Source of the DNA: Pipra filicauda
Taxonomy: Eukaryota; Chordata; Aves; Passeriformes; Pipridae
Reading direction: 5' to 3'
Length of the DNA stretch: 64,000 nucleotides
Assembly: GCF_003945595.2 (NCBI RefSeq)
Contig: NW_024104368.1
Location: 1,196,125 to 1,260,124, forward strand
Each line of letters opens with the position of its first letter. Positions within the stretch are counted from its first letter, which is position 1. The notes below the pieces were generated by a model, which saw only the letters and a list, made by a program, of their open reading frames with translations, did no database searches and was not told the origin of the DNA. A program made the position numbers and the translations under genes. Positions 1 through 13,900 of the stretch are shown here, piece after piece.

Positions 1-2446
1 CAGATTATAAAGATAGAGAGGACAAAAACACTGTTCTTCTGCCAAGCTAAGCTCAAGCCTCTGCAGAGCGTGATTGGCTTGTGAAATAAAACACCGCAGG
101 TCTGAAAGGAGCCAGTCAGTCACGAGTTACCTGAGCCCTACAGCTGAGCCCTTGCTCTTCGTACTCAGATGGGGTTTCCCCAGCCTGGAAATGTTTCAAT
201 GGCTCCAGCTATATCACAAAGCAACCTCCTCTTATGAGCATTTGGTCTGAGGAATGAGAGAGAAACCCCTCTTATGTCCTTCTCAAACAATTTTTTTTCA
301 TCTTTCTTTCTTGGCATCTGTTTTCCAGGTAGTAAAAGGGTAAGATGTGGCTGCAATGAAGTTGGCCAGTGAGGCCAAAGCCAACAAGCTGCTCATGTGG
401 TACTGTGTTCCCCAGTGCAGACCTACAGCCCTTTCTTCGACAAGACCTATAGGAGTAGAGTTCCTACTTGTTTTCCTACTGTCTGTCCTCTGGTTTTGCT
501 GGAGGCTACCTCACTGCCCCCCCTCCCCCGTACTACGCCAACCATCCTTGCTCCATGGCAAGAGCATTGCTATTGATTTGCTCTACAGCTTGGTTTGCAA
601 ATACCTAAGGTCAACCCTTAGGTGTTTCAGACAACAGGGAAACCAAATTGCTTGAAGGGAGGCATCCAGAATACTATCAGAATGAGTGCACAGCACCTGG
701 TGATCATCAGCAGCATTTTCCTTGTTGCGCTGTTGTTCTCACACCTCATCTCTGTGTGAAAGGATTTGTAAGAAAGGCATGGGAACTGGGAGCTCTTGAA
801 TCTCAGCCTCATTTCTGCTCCTTGCTTGCCATTTGGCCTGGAGTGAGATATTCATAATCTTATACATCCATTTTTGAAGATATCATGAGGGCTCATCAGA
901 TACATGTTTATAAATAATGGCTTCTACATGCAGTAATATGCAGTTTGCAGTCAGCATAACACTAGGCTTGGAAAGGGCAACACTGCCCTTTTAATACATC
1001 CAAGGAATCCTGAGATGTTAATATTGGGGGGGAAAAAAATGCAAAAAATTACAATTTTTTTTGTCCCTAGAAAGTGCAAAAATTTTTTGAGATCTTGTAT
1101 CTCTTTAACTTACCCCAAATACACATGCATGTCATAAAGATCAGAGCAGTGTGAAAAAAATCCCTTTTTTGTAGGTCAAGAAGCATATTTTGATAAAACA
1201 TGCATTCATGGAATAAATTTTCTGTAATAAATGTCTGCCTTTTTACCATACATTTTATAATCCGTCAGCTACATCTTACATGTATGTGCAATATCCACAT
1301 ATTTAAAAAGACAGAAAATGCATGCATTTTTTAGCCACATTTAGCCTAAAGTGGCTTCATTATTTATTACTTCAGTTTGCTGCTGCTGTGATTGAGAGCT
1401 GGAGAAAGGGAAGCCTACAAGCAGGGATCATGGGAATATAAAGGGAATTGGCACTCACAACTTGCTGAGAAAGTCTTGGGCTTGTGGCCTCATTTTGACT
1501 CCTATCAATGCCAAGTGTAAAATAATAGTCTGATTCAGAGCTAAATATCATCTAGATTTCCCACTGAGTCCATTAATCCTCTTCTTTTATTGTGACAGAA
1601 AGTATTAAATACCTCAGATTAGAATCGGGTTTTCATGCAGGATCTGTATTCCAATTACACAGCATCCTTTCCCAATTCAAGATATTATATTGATTTGTTT
1701 GGGGGTAGGAGGGATTTTCTCCCTTCTCCCCTCCCCCCCTGGATTAAAAGAGCAATTTATTCTTTCTTTACACTGTCGTTCAAATTGCAGATATTTTTGT
1801 CAAGCTGCTTTCTATCAGAACTGATGTATCAGCAAGGAGAGTGGTTGCTTGCAAAAGAATATGTGAATAATGGGCCTGTTTTCTCCAGTCAAATCATTTC
1901 TCTGCAATCTTTGAGGATTATCTTCACTGAAGAATTCCAAAGTGACACCTGCTAGGCACATTCTAGCTAATTATTTGAAGCTCCTCTGTTTCTGCTGAAG
2001 CTTTGGCAACCAGCCTGTAAAGAATGACTCTGAGCTGTGTTTCCACAATAAAGTGCTTCTAGGAATGAGACAAACTGCTTTTTCTAGCCAATGCAAGCGA
2101 CATTTGCCTCCCTATCACCACAAAAACAATATTAAGAAGCTGCTCAGCACTGCTTTCTGAAGGCATTTCTGTCACCAATCAGCTGAATTTAATAACGTCC
2201 AGATTTAATCCCACAGACCAGAGATGGGCTTCCAGCAGAGACACAGGGTGTATGAAGGGGGTATTTTGAAATTTAAGTTCTTTCACAGGCAAGTGAGCAG
2301 CTGGAGTTGTTCTGGGTTGAAATATTTAGCCAGGGCCAAATGAACAGATTTGACAGACCAGTAGTGAATTATGCTTTAAAGTTTTCTTTTCACTTGGTGC
2401 CAGAATCAGTCTTCTAAGAAGCCCAGAAAAGAGTTCCCTTATCAAT

Positions 2447-2481
2447 ACTTTTTGTTTCTTTCTTTCTTTTTTTTTTTTTTT
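2447..2481. repeat. Pyrimidine tract, TTTC units running into a T run
   Basis: TTTC units merge into a T run at 2467-2481. This is low-complexity sequence with no gene nearby. Confidence 0.85.
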
Positions 2482-3350
2482 CATTTGCAAATGCAAAGTC
2501 TTAGATGTGCATTTGAGAAAGGCAACAAAAAGGACTCACTGTCCCAGGCTTCATGGTACCTACTGGGAGGTGAGCATCTTCTGAAGGTGGTCAATGCACC
2601 CATTGTTGTCCCAGGCTCCTAAGCTGAATGCTTCCAGTGATGGTGGGAACCCACCATGTCTCCTGTTCCACCTCATCCTTCTCTGCCCATCTACAAAAAA
2701 AAAATAAAAATAAAGGCATACTGACACCAATGTAATTCAAAATGACAAAATGACAAACAATCATTAACCATTCTTCATAAAATTGTTTCTGATTTTTGAT
2801 GAAGGGTGCTTGCTAAGGTGGGAAGAAATATGTAGTTATGCTGAATTACTCATGGAGATTTGCAGAAAGTCCAATATACAAATGTATTGCCAAAAGTCGA
2901 TCCTATAGGACAGATGTTATCCCTGCTCCTATCTTATTGTTTTTGTGCTGTCACTTTGTGGAAAAAAAAAATTAAAATCATAAAATCTGCATGCAATAGG
3001 TAGTAAAGAAGTCCCAGATGTTGAATTGGAGAGCTGGGTGTAGGAAAACATTGAGTACTTAGAGTTAAGGACAGGTAACCTAAAAAGACAAATATATAAA
3101 CCCTGTCATGACCAGGTTGCTGGGATTTGGGGAATTCAAGTGCTGAATAAAAGTGGAAGAGAGTGTTAAGACTCTTTACATCCAGTACAATTCAAATGTA
3201 GGCAAAGTCAGATGAGAGTATAGCCTGGTTCAGGTTCATTTCCAGGAGACAACAAAGACAGCTTTAGGGCAGTTTGTAGCAGACTGTAAACATTGCATCC
3301 CCCCTCATGTGAAGAGGTGATCTAGTGTAAATTGTACTGCTGTGTCACAT

Positions 3351-3374
3351 AAAACAAAACAAAACAAAACAAAC
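3351..3374. repeat. (AAAAC)n microsatellite
   Basis: Four perfect AAAAC units are followed by a degenerate one. It could be the decayed A-rich tail of an old retroposed sequence, but I see no element body next to it. Confidence 0.85.
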
Positions 3375-5093
3375 CCCAAACCAGTCAGAGGTAGTGGTAA
3401 CAACCGTGGTGACTTGCAATGACCTGCAACCCTACTGGTCATACATCTTCTGCTAGAAAAGGCTTCACTAAGAAAGTCACCAGGTGATGTGCCAGTCAAG
3501 GGAGATCCCATGGTGATGATCCATGTGGTTGTAGAAGAAACACCCATAAACAGGTCACCAGCAAATGGGAAGAGAGCAGGCAAATGGCTCTGTGCTGGAC
3601 CTTCCCAGCATCACCTCTGTGCAGGAAGGCAGGGCTCAGCCTTCCGTGTCATGGCTTGGTTGACTAAGGCAGGTAGCATGCCCTGGCAGTGTTTAGCTGT
3701 ATCTAATGTCAGTAATAACTCCTGTCCCCATCCCAAGGTTTCCACTAAAGAAACAGCAGTGCCTCTCCTTTTCACAGCCCTTACCTCAAAGCAGACGCCT
3801 GCCTCTTCCGCATGCACACTCCCTGAGCAATCTCCTCCAGCCCTGCTCACTTGTGCCTCCTGCCTCCCCACAGCACCCTCTCTGAAGGGCAAGGACTTCA
3901 CTGATGGTGCTTGGTTGTCCCCATTCCTTCTTGTGCTTTTCTTGCTCTGACAGGCAATAAGGATACAACAGGGAGGAAAGGTGCTCTTCACTGAGCCTTT
4001 CACCCTACAGCATCCTCTCTCTGGACTTCATCTTGCAGTCAGGCTATCTGAGATTTTCTCACAGCTTCCACAGTTTTGTTTGTTCTCTTCTCAATCTCTG
4101 TCTGCTTATAAATAATGCAGCCCTGCCAAATACTAACCCCTCCACAGCATTTACTGTCAGCTCTCAGCTAAATCTCTTCACCCAAATCTCTGTTTCTCCA
4201 GCCTTTCTGGTGATGCTGTTTTGGGTCACAGTCTTGTTATTACAGCCCTCTTATTGCTAAATACAACTTGACTCCTCCCACCTGAAAAACAAGTGTTTGA
4301 CAGGTTTGATGGAACTTCACCTCACCTGTAGCATACTGTGAAGATAACTCTGGAGAAACATCTCTCTTCACTTCAATAAATATATAAATATATTCCAGAG
4401 TGGTGCTATTTCAAAGTTTATTTTAATAGTGAAACAGCTTGCAAAATTGTCATTCCCTTCCACTCTTACACTATAATAAATGCCCTGCTGGAAGCAACCC
4501 TCAGCCTTCAGGTACAGCACAGAATTATGTACCCTTTTCCCCCACAGCGGAAGTTCCTTGGTCAGACAACTTCTTGGAGCAGAGACAAATGTCCTTTCTG
4601 GCTTGAAAACAGGCATCCTGGAGGAGGTAGTCCAGTCCACGGGCTATTTTTATGGGAAGGAGATATGGAACTGGAGAAGAATGAAACACAAACACCTCCA
4701 AGGTACCACCTGAGAAAGATACATTCTAACCTGAAAAAAAAATCTCATAACATTTCCAAAAAACATGATTTTGGTAGTTTTTCCTTATTTTCGGGATCTT
4801 AAAGCCTACTCTTGGTACCTGTTCCCTTGCAAGGAGTGATCTGGTAAAGTCATGACAGAACACTGACATCCTTTGCACATATACCAGCAATGCCAAGATC
4901 CTACCACAGTTTTTCTTCACTAACCAAATTACTTAATAATTATCCTTAGAAGAGTAACCTGACCTCTCATCACTTAGAAATAAGCAAGGCTGTAGGTTTG
5001 GTTGACAGAAGTAATTTATTTTTGTTTCCAAAATAAAAAAGTAAATCTACATGCATTTTTCTTAACAATTCTGAGCCAGAAATTCAGCTGATA

Positions 5094-5150
5094 ACAGCTG
5101 GTATAAGTCAATGGTATTCACTGGAGCTGGGACAATTCCCACTGGCTGAG
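5094..5150. repeat. Possible ancient amniote interspersed repeat
   Basis: The stretch carries GCTGGTATAAGTCAATGG and then GGAGCTGGGACAATTCCC. This resembles a degenerate repeat common in bird and reptile genomes, built around 'GCTGGTGTAAAT...GTCAATGG...GGAGCT'. The family name is uncertain and the match is from memory of the pattern. Confidence 0.35.
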
Positions 5151-7835
5151 TAATGAATTGTTATGAGTGAATGAGGAGTGATCAGGGTAACATTTGGTTT
5201 CAGCCATGTGAGATTGCAAATGAGAGATTCTAGTTTGGTTTTTTTTTTTCTTTCCTTTTGGTCTCAGCCATATATGGGTATGAAGATTTTAGTCAGAGTT
5301 TGCTGGGCTTTTACAACCATTTATTTTTTCCCTATAAGCCTGTGTTCTACCTGCAGATAATGGTCTCTGAAAATTTTTCCCCAAAGAAATAATAAATTCA
5401 GCTTTCAAAGTTATCTCAGCAGTAGATGGCACTGCTGGGACTGAAACCTGAAAGAGAAAAACAAAAATGCAAATTTTGCTCTCAGAAAGGACCATCAGGA
5501 TTATAATTGCTATGAAATATCCCATACATGCAGGTTACCCTAATAACCACATATTGATTAGAAATCGTTTCCATAATTGTACTTTTAATGCATGGAGTTT
5601 CTAAAGGCTTTGCACATGCTTTGTTTTGGAAGAAAAGGAGGCTGCATGACTGCAAGCAAATGGGCAGCCCACTAGTAATGAGATTTTGATTTGTGTATTA
5701 TTTATCACAACATATACCTTATAGTTAAGCTTTTTTTGGAGTGTTTATCTGGCTTAAAAGGTGATGAAGGAGCTTTCTATTGTGGGAAGCATTTGATTTA
5801 TAGCCTGCAAAATATCCTTGCTCTTACATAACAGGATTACACTGAGTTATTTTCTAGGCCTAATCTCTATTAGATATTGTTATAAGATGATGTTACACTT
5901 TCTTTAAGGCATGAACATGTGTAGTACTCAGATGGACTGAAGCTGTTAATTGAATGTGCTGTATTTCTTTGAGAAAAGCTGTAGGAAAGAAAGGTTTCCC
6001 TGATCAAATCCAACAGAAAGTGAGGTGGCTTCCCATTATAAAGGTGGGCTCATCCCTACCATTACAGGAGATCTGCATCTGAGTTCAGATTCAAGTGATT
6101 TATCGTTGCCTGGTCTTTAAAGCAAGCTTTACTCACAGCTCAGCTCCAAACCTGCAAGGTCCATTTTCACAAAAGCAGAAGAAAGGACAGTTGTATTTCT
6201 CTGTGTCACAACTGCCTATTTAAGTATCAGGCTCTGCTAGTTCTTGGTAAGCCAGCATTTGCCTAGAAGTGGTGTGGAAAAGATTAAAAAGCTGGGAGAA
6301 AGTACTTCCTCGTGTATAAAAATAAAAAAAAACAATTGTGCAAAACATTTCCTCTGCAGCACACCCTGCCTGCATTTGCAGCTGCCACATGTGTGGAAAC
6401 AAAAAGCACCACTTAGGGCAAACTTTTCCAAAATAAGATAATCTTCTAAAATATGCACTGAAACAAAAGGAAATGAAACCAGCGTGCTTGCTAATGATGT
6501 GTGTGCCCGCAGCTAGCTTTTTTAGGTGCTGCTTGAAGAAGTCACTGGAAAAAAACTGGAAAGTACTGTTACAGGGATTAATCCTGCACTGATCAGGCTT
6601 TTAGCTGGGTGTCTCACATGCACTCATAAGCACAGCTAGGCTGAACACCAATTCTGGGGTTGCTCATCTTGTGCCTGTACCAACATTATCCATTCATTCT
6701 GCTGCTAATCCTCGTTTCTGAGGCGTGAAGGGCTGCTCAAGGATGCAGGTCACTTTGTAACAGCTAGGACATCCAAAATGGACATTTTATTTTTTCTTCT
6801 TTTATTTTTAATTCGCTTTTCAGTCTGTGAGCTCCTGAAAATGGGAAAGAGGCATTCCAGTGTTACAAACATTGCTGTTATTTAGCTAAAAAAAAGAAAA
6901 TAGTAAAACAAATCACCAAATATCATTCTGAACACACACCGGTAAATTTTGTCACCATGCCAGCACACGATTAAAAAAAAACCGACAGAAATTACCTTTG
7001 AAAATAACTTTCCATTTCCTCTTCAATCTTTTCATCTCCTTTCACTTTGTTTTGGTTGAAAAGCAACAATAGAATGTCAGAGGTGGGAGGAAAGACATTT
7101 TCGTGACAGGATTGTGGAATATGCAACGGCTTGGGGAAAAACACTCCTTGCCAGTCTCATTTGTATTCAAAAACTCAGTAAGTTTTTCTTTTTTTATGTA
7201 CACATATACATGCACAAACAAGCAGGTGGTGCCAGGATAATTTTTTCTGCGTTTACAGTGTATTTCCTACTTTGCCTTTGTCATCCTTGTTGTTTTTAAA
7301 TAATAATCATTATCCCAAATTTTCATTTGAGAAGCAGATCATGCCAGGAATGTAAAGATGATGGTACCTCATTTTCTGTGATCTTAAAATAAAAATTTTA
7401 AGTATTCTGCCCTTGAACTGTGTTGTGTCATAAGAAGAAGAAAGAGCGTAGCGTTGTTGCCTTGTTTGGGTTTTGGATTTCCCCTGCTTCCAAAGAAATA
7501 AAGGGACAGAAGTGTTAAAAGCTGTTGAATAGTGTGTATTACTGCTGTGGTTCTCAAGAGAACAAAGCCATTCTTCTAAGAGATTTTAATGTGTTTTACC
7601 TTCCATCCATCTCCCACTCTTTTGCTCCTCTGCCTTCCCTAAAATTTCAGGGCAATATCTTAGGCAGAGAGAACTTCACTAGATATCGTTCAGAGTGGAC
7701 AAACTAAACCAAGAGCTGGAGCAATGCATGGGGTTTCTGGGTGTGGAGATTCAATCGCTTCTTTTGCCCCCATTTATCAGACCAAAACCAAATCAGGCCA
7801 CTTAACTGGCTGCCAAAACATGAACTTGGAAGTCT

Positions 7836-7975
7836 TTATATATATATGTAATGTCTATTTTTAGTATTATATATTAATGTAATTGTTTTAATTAATAATT
7901 ATAATTAATATAATCAACATATATTTATATATTATATCTATCATATACTATGATATATACTAGATATATAATTTT
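7836..7975. repeat. AT-rich low-complexity block
   Basis: About 140 bp are almost only A and T, with TATATATATA runs and palindromic pieces such as TTAATTAATAATTATAATTAAT. It could form hairpins. Nothing suggests a function such as an origin or attachment region beyond composition. Confidence 0.85.
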
Positions 7976-10900
7976 ATTCTTTAATACTGAACAGAGTTTT
8001 AAGGTTAGCAGCAATTTAAACTCAAAAATGTTAATTTCATGGTGCCCTGGACAGAAGAAAGTGAGAGTGAAACATTTCCTTCTTTTCTTTAGAAAATGTT
8101 ACCTTGGAGAATTCTTTTTATTTTAGTGAGGTTATTCCTAATTTATAGTAGGAGAGGAAGGTGGTGGGATATCCAAGGTGGGTGTCCCTGGTGGGATTTT
8201 CCTTACTGTCCACAATGCATCATCCTGATGGAGCAATGTGGAGGTTGGAGGGAACTATGATATAGGGAAACAAATGCAGCTACTGACTTTGAATTTGCTG
8301 GCAGATATCACGATGATCTCATCTTTACTTTTGGTGATCTCCTTTACACAACTTTATTTGTGACTGCTCTTATGCATCCACTCCTTCCTATTGGTAATTG
8401 TGATTCAATGTGACTTCAACACAAATTCACTTCCAGCAGGATGGCCTGGGGAGTCTAGCAGTGATGAGCCAGATGTTGGTGTAGGTATGACACCAACAGC
8501 TGTGAGATTTTCAAATCTACCAGTGAATTTGCACAGGAACACCTGGAAAAAGTATTGCAGTCTCAGCATGAGTGCTGGGAAAGGTAGACAAGAGCTATTG
8601 ACGTACCCCACCATTACTCTGTCCCCACAACTCATCTTGTTACCCCTTGGATAGTAATTGTTCAAGAGGAGCCAAGACAAATGAAGAGGATCTAATTCCT
8701 TGAAACAAAACCAGAGTACTGCGCTAAGCAGTGCTTAAACACTTGAAAATACCTTTTCAAATCCATCCATGCTAAGCTAAGGAAAAGCAGAGCTCAGCCA
8801 GGTCATAGAACCAGTAGTGAAAAAACCCAAGCATCAGGACTGGCACACTCAAAAGCAATGGCATACGGCACCTGAACCCACACCTTCACACATTTTGGGC
8901 ATCCCTGTGTTGCTGACAAGGCCAGCTCTACCCTGGTGTAGATGGTCAGACTGTAGTCCTTAGACTGATATAGAGGTAGATACCAGATGAACCAGTCCAC
9001 CCAGAGCTGGAAAGCTTTCTGAGGTTCCCGGATCTCTTTGCCTGAAAGGCAACATTTTTAAAATATTTTATCTACATAAATAAAAGTGTATCAATTTAGG
9101 AATAAGCATCAATTCAAGCGGAAGACCCAAGCAAAGCTTTTGCAGTCCATAAGTAATGATCCTGTCCCACAGACTCACTTATAAAACCAGAGGGGACTCT
9201 CTTCTGCCTCGAACCAATTCAGCTTTTGCTCACAGTGAGTGGGGATTTTATCACTGATAGCAAACAAGAATGTAGCTACATCAGTGTACACCAGAGTTTT
9301 TACTAATCTTACTCATGCTAGACTCAGGTGCAAGTCCTCTCCATCTTATTGCCACAAGCATTGAAAGGTACTCAATAGAGGCTGAAGGTCAGGGCTTTTT
9401 TAGCACTGACCGGCTATTACAGAACTTAACCACCATGCTCACAGGAGACTGCAGATCCAATTTTACATAAGATGAATAGCAAAACACTGAGCCTTTGGCT
9501 TATCAATTTGCCTCGTTTCCTCATGTCCCTGCATCTGTAACAAAGCAGGGGATAATACACCTTTCCTGCATCCATCACCTGCTGGCTCTTGTGGCTCTTG
9601 CCCAACTTATCTAACGATCCTGGCACCCAGCCTCCCCTTCGCTACAGTAGCCTCTTTTGTCACTTGTCAACTAATTAGACCTCGCAGGCACATTACCAGC
9701 ATGGGCAGACAACAAGGCCTAAAACAATTATAGTTTTTATTTTTTAAAAAAGCTACCAGATGTTTACTGAGTCTTATCCAAAGGGATTTTATGGCAGCCT
9801 CAGAACTCTCCCAACAGAACAGCATCTGAGAGTCTCCAAATGGTGTGATTTCACTAATTCCTCAATAGCCTTGTGCTTCTAGGGGGGGCACAGATTTTTC
9901 TTGTTTTCTTTCAATCATTGCAACAGATATAAATGGAGGAGGATTGTCGCTCATACCTCACCACAGCATTTTTTGGTACCTAGGACATTTTGCAAAGTTT
10001 TAGTGCATCACTGCTCCTCAGCATCAGAACCTTAGTGAAGGATGCCAGTGAATTTTGGGACTGGTAAGATATTAAATTTTCTATGAGTGTTGAATTGCAT
10101 CTGCAAGATAAGACTAATTGGAATTATCCATAAAAAATAAAAAAGAAAAAGAAAAAAAAGAAAGGAAAAGGCTAGAAACCAATATGAAAAGGTTATGATC
10201 TCTAAAGGACATGGTAGTGAAGTAGGGAAAGGGCACAAGGCATACAGCAAGGTTATGGTCTGTACAAACTGTTCAGTAGAGTTCATTAGTAAGACACTTT
10301 ATCTCCATTTACGGTGCATTATTATCCATTAGTGAGGAGCAAGATTAATCAACAAGTGATCAGAAAAGAAAAAAATAAAGATACCTGTCTGTAAGGTATT
10401 ACCAATGCACACCAGCCATACACCAAAGCAGTGATCCCGTGTCTCCTGACCCTTCTCAGTCTCCAGGAGGTCAGCATCCTCTGTGCTTGGAATGCAAGCT
10501 TGGACTGCTCTGCGTTTGGACTTGCTCAGCTTCAGCTGAGTGTTGTTGGCTGCTGCATCCCAGTGCAGATGATTTATGAAGTTCAACTGGCTCAGGAAGC
10601 CCTTGTTTGTCCACAAGCAATATTCACACCTCTGTTTCAGGGCAGGGGAGACTGAGACCATACTCCTTCCAGCAATATCTTTTACAGCAGGACCTGGAAA
10701 GCCAGCACTGCTCATAAATCACTGCATCAGGGGGGAGGCCTTTATCAAGGCAACCCTTTTGTCTGTTCTGTATCCGATAGCCATGATTCTGCAATAAAGG
10801 CAGAAATACTGTTGACTTCCACAGTAATTTACTACAGGGAAAAATCAGGTAGTAGGTTCGATACAAACTTGACAGTTATAACTAGCACTCAGCTGTATGC

Positions 10901-13900
10901 TGAGGAAGCTTGACCTTCTTACCCCACAGGAAAGAAAGATAGGGTTGCTTATGGTATTTTCCTCCTATTCCTCACCTGTCACCAGCCTCCTCATTGCCTC
11001 CCAATTTCTCTTTGATTTTACATATATAGCTTTTACCACTTCTCTCTTCTCCAGACTTTTGTCCAAGAGAAGGAAGGAAAAAACCCTAGAGGACAAACAC
11101 CTCCTTAAGGAAGGATTGCCAAACAGCTACCAGAGATAGAGATCTCTGATTTCTGAGACTGGTACAAGACAGAAAAAGGAGTGGTGATATCCTTTATGTG
11201 AAATATGTGCACAGAACAGGAATTCAGGGGGGCCAAGAGGACACAGTTAAGTTCATGCACACCTTCCGAGTGGAGGACTGCTGAATACTAAACTGAGATT
11301 TTTAATTAACTTATTACAAGCTCAGGGTGACTAAAAAAATATTCAGTGGCTGGAAGAATTAAAGCTTACCTGCACACATCTCTTTTACCTGATGCAGTCT
11401 GATAACTGGTGAGATACCTACAGTAGAGATAAATACTCTCCTCTCTCTTGATAGTCCCCCATCATTTCCTTCATCCCAGCACCTTCTCTCTGCCTGCCTC
11501 TGCTCCCTCAAAGCTTTCTCCATGAGGAGCCTGTGGCAGCACAGACAGCCTAGAAAAGTAGTATCTATAGCCAGAATGCACTTCATACCCTGCTGGCTAC
11601 TGCAAAGAATGTTTTTCCAACACATCTGTAGACACAGTTTGCAGTATTAAAGAGAGGAAGGTCCTCTACAGTTTGAACATTGTGATGGGAATTACACATT
11701 TGGATCCAAAGGTACTCCACAGACGTGTCTCCATGCAGATTTTCTTGGAAAAAGACAGACAGGCAAAAAGCTAACACGTGGCCACTTCCAGGCAGTCTTT
11801 AGGCAGAGTAAATGAATCACTTGTTTTACAAGATGCTTCAGTGGTAAACATGGATGGATGTGCCTCCACGGATGGGTCAGCTAAGTGACTGGGTCTTGAC
11901 ATGGTGCATTTGATGCTTTGTGTGCTGGACTAGGAAAGAGATGATCCTATGGGTTTCTGAAATGCTGTACTACCAAATGTAAGAAAGATCTACATTGTGA
12001 AAAAGCCAAAACTCTGCCTACCTCACACCAAGTACCAACCTTGTATGGAGCCGCCTTGGCACACTAGGAAAAGTGATGAACCAGATGTGCTTGGCTTCCA
12101 GTAGCAGGACCCTAGACAACCTTTGGCTCAGCAAACAGGCATTACAGGAGACTCAAGCAGTACCAGGCTTTGTCCTGTTAGTGCTTAGTTGTTGTTTGGG
12201 GGGTAACTTCTGGCATCCGATTTCGTTTAGAAGTAAAGACATACTGAAACACTGCAGGCTCACACTCTCTTCTTCTGGTGAGGTTGTGATGGGGACTGCA
12301 AAAAAGCATCTTCCAGTGTCTAGACTGCCTAGGAAAGGAAATACAAAGTCATACTTTTTCTCAGTCCATAGTTTGACATAATCCCTTTTCATTTCTTTTT
12401 CTTCAGTGGCTGATCCCTGGGCTCATTTGCCATACTTGAAAAGATGGGATCTTCAAAAGATCATCACAACCCCTACAATTGTCTCTCCTCAGCTCCCAAT
12501 GTGATTTCTTCAGCTGATGGATTCAGGGCACGTTGCAAACAGCATTGCAATGGCTGGTAACTCTGCACCTACCTCCTTGGAGATGCTGAGGTGTTTAAGG
12601 AGCCCCTCTTTATCTCTTCCACTACTAAAAAATGCTTGTGTGACAGCTTGCAAGGAGAGCAGAGGGCAAGAAACCAGCAGGTTAGCACCAGCAGTTCATA
12701 TTCATCACAAGCTTTACAATGAAAAGTTAACAGTGAGGAAGCAGAGAACTGAAAATACTCTTTGAGAGATAAATTCCTCTTAGTTCAACACTAGTAAACA
12801 TATATCTGTGGAGTAAGACAAAGAATCATCTATCTTCCTCCTGCCCACCACACCACCAGAGGGGTGGAGGTATTTGAGCTGATCTGATTTCAGACACCTA
12901 ACAGCACAGGTGCCAAAGGACCTATAATCAGTGGAGAGACGGGGGCACTTTCAAGGGCAAATGAGCCCAGCTGATTTTGAACCCATCTCAGGACAGCATT
13001 GAAACCCTCAGGAGGGGCTTATCTCACCACTGGGTATTAGAGCTAGGACATGGTAGTCCCCTCGCATGCTCCCTACCACAATGGGAGCTGTGAGGTTCTG
13101 CAGCCCTTGTAAGGTCTTGCCACTTCATCACCTTGCTAAAGCAAGCAAGCTGAAAGTCTTGTTTTCCAGGGTAAATCAAGAAAAAATGAAAGTAAAATTG
13201 ACGGCAATAGTAATTTCAGTGGAATGGTGTATTACTAGCAGTGTTATTGCTTCTGCTGACTTTATTAGAGTGTATACACAGTGTGCAATAATGTAATTAG
13301 ATTTCACAATGTGTAATAATGATTTTTATGCAATGCAACAACTGTGCATTAGAGAAGGGAATTGGTTCCCATTACAGAGCCAGCACAAATCTTGGGCCAA
13401 TACTTCATACCTGACAGTGCATCTGTTGGGTCTCAGGTCTGGGCTATAATCCAGTAAGAGCTGCAGAATAGCCTAGGGTAGGGATTTTTTCACTGTAGCT
13501 CCAGAGATGTCTCTGTGCTTCCCATGCTTTCCTGTATGGGCAGGACCACCAGATTCCAAGAGAACCCAGTGCACAGCTCATTCATGACTGCAAAGCCAGT
13601 AGGAGAAAAAACCATTTTGTAGGGTGGGGAACATTTTTACCTCCCTTGGAGAAAACTATTTAGGAGCTAGCATGTACCCACAACACACAATCCTGCTCAG
13701 GAGGGAAGAAAATGCACAGCATGAGATCAGTGAGAGAAGATGAACCTCCATGGGACTGGTGACTAAATAGGGGCCATTAAGGGGATACTAAGGAGACAAA
13801 AGGTAGAGGGATCTTAAAAGTGCTCTTGATCCAGAGCTATTGGCTGTGCTTTTCAGAGTGCAGCTGCTGAGGCTCGAGTTAGCTGACTGGTACAATTCAC

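Larger units (their letters stand above)
1..7835. other. Non-coding DNA downstream of ADGRL3
   Basis: I see no gene here. The open frames are short, overlap on both strands and resemble no family I know. The longest, 153 codons at 3489-3950, has no recognisable domain. The stretch is moderately AT-rich with scattered A/T runs. It lies beyond the 3' end of the minus-strand receptor gene and looks like ordinary intergenic sequence. Distant enhancers cannot be excluded by eye. Confidence 0.7.

Noticed and set aside
3489..3950. 153-codon plus-strand open frame
   Set aside because: No domain, low-complexity Ser/Pro-rich translation, overlaps a comparable minus frame, and no splice or promoter context.
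7836..7975. Replication origin or matrix attachment region
   Set aside because: AT content alone is no evidence. It reads as simple low-complexity sequence.
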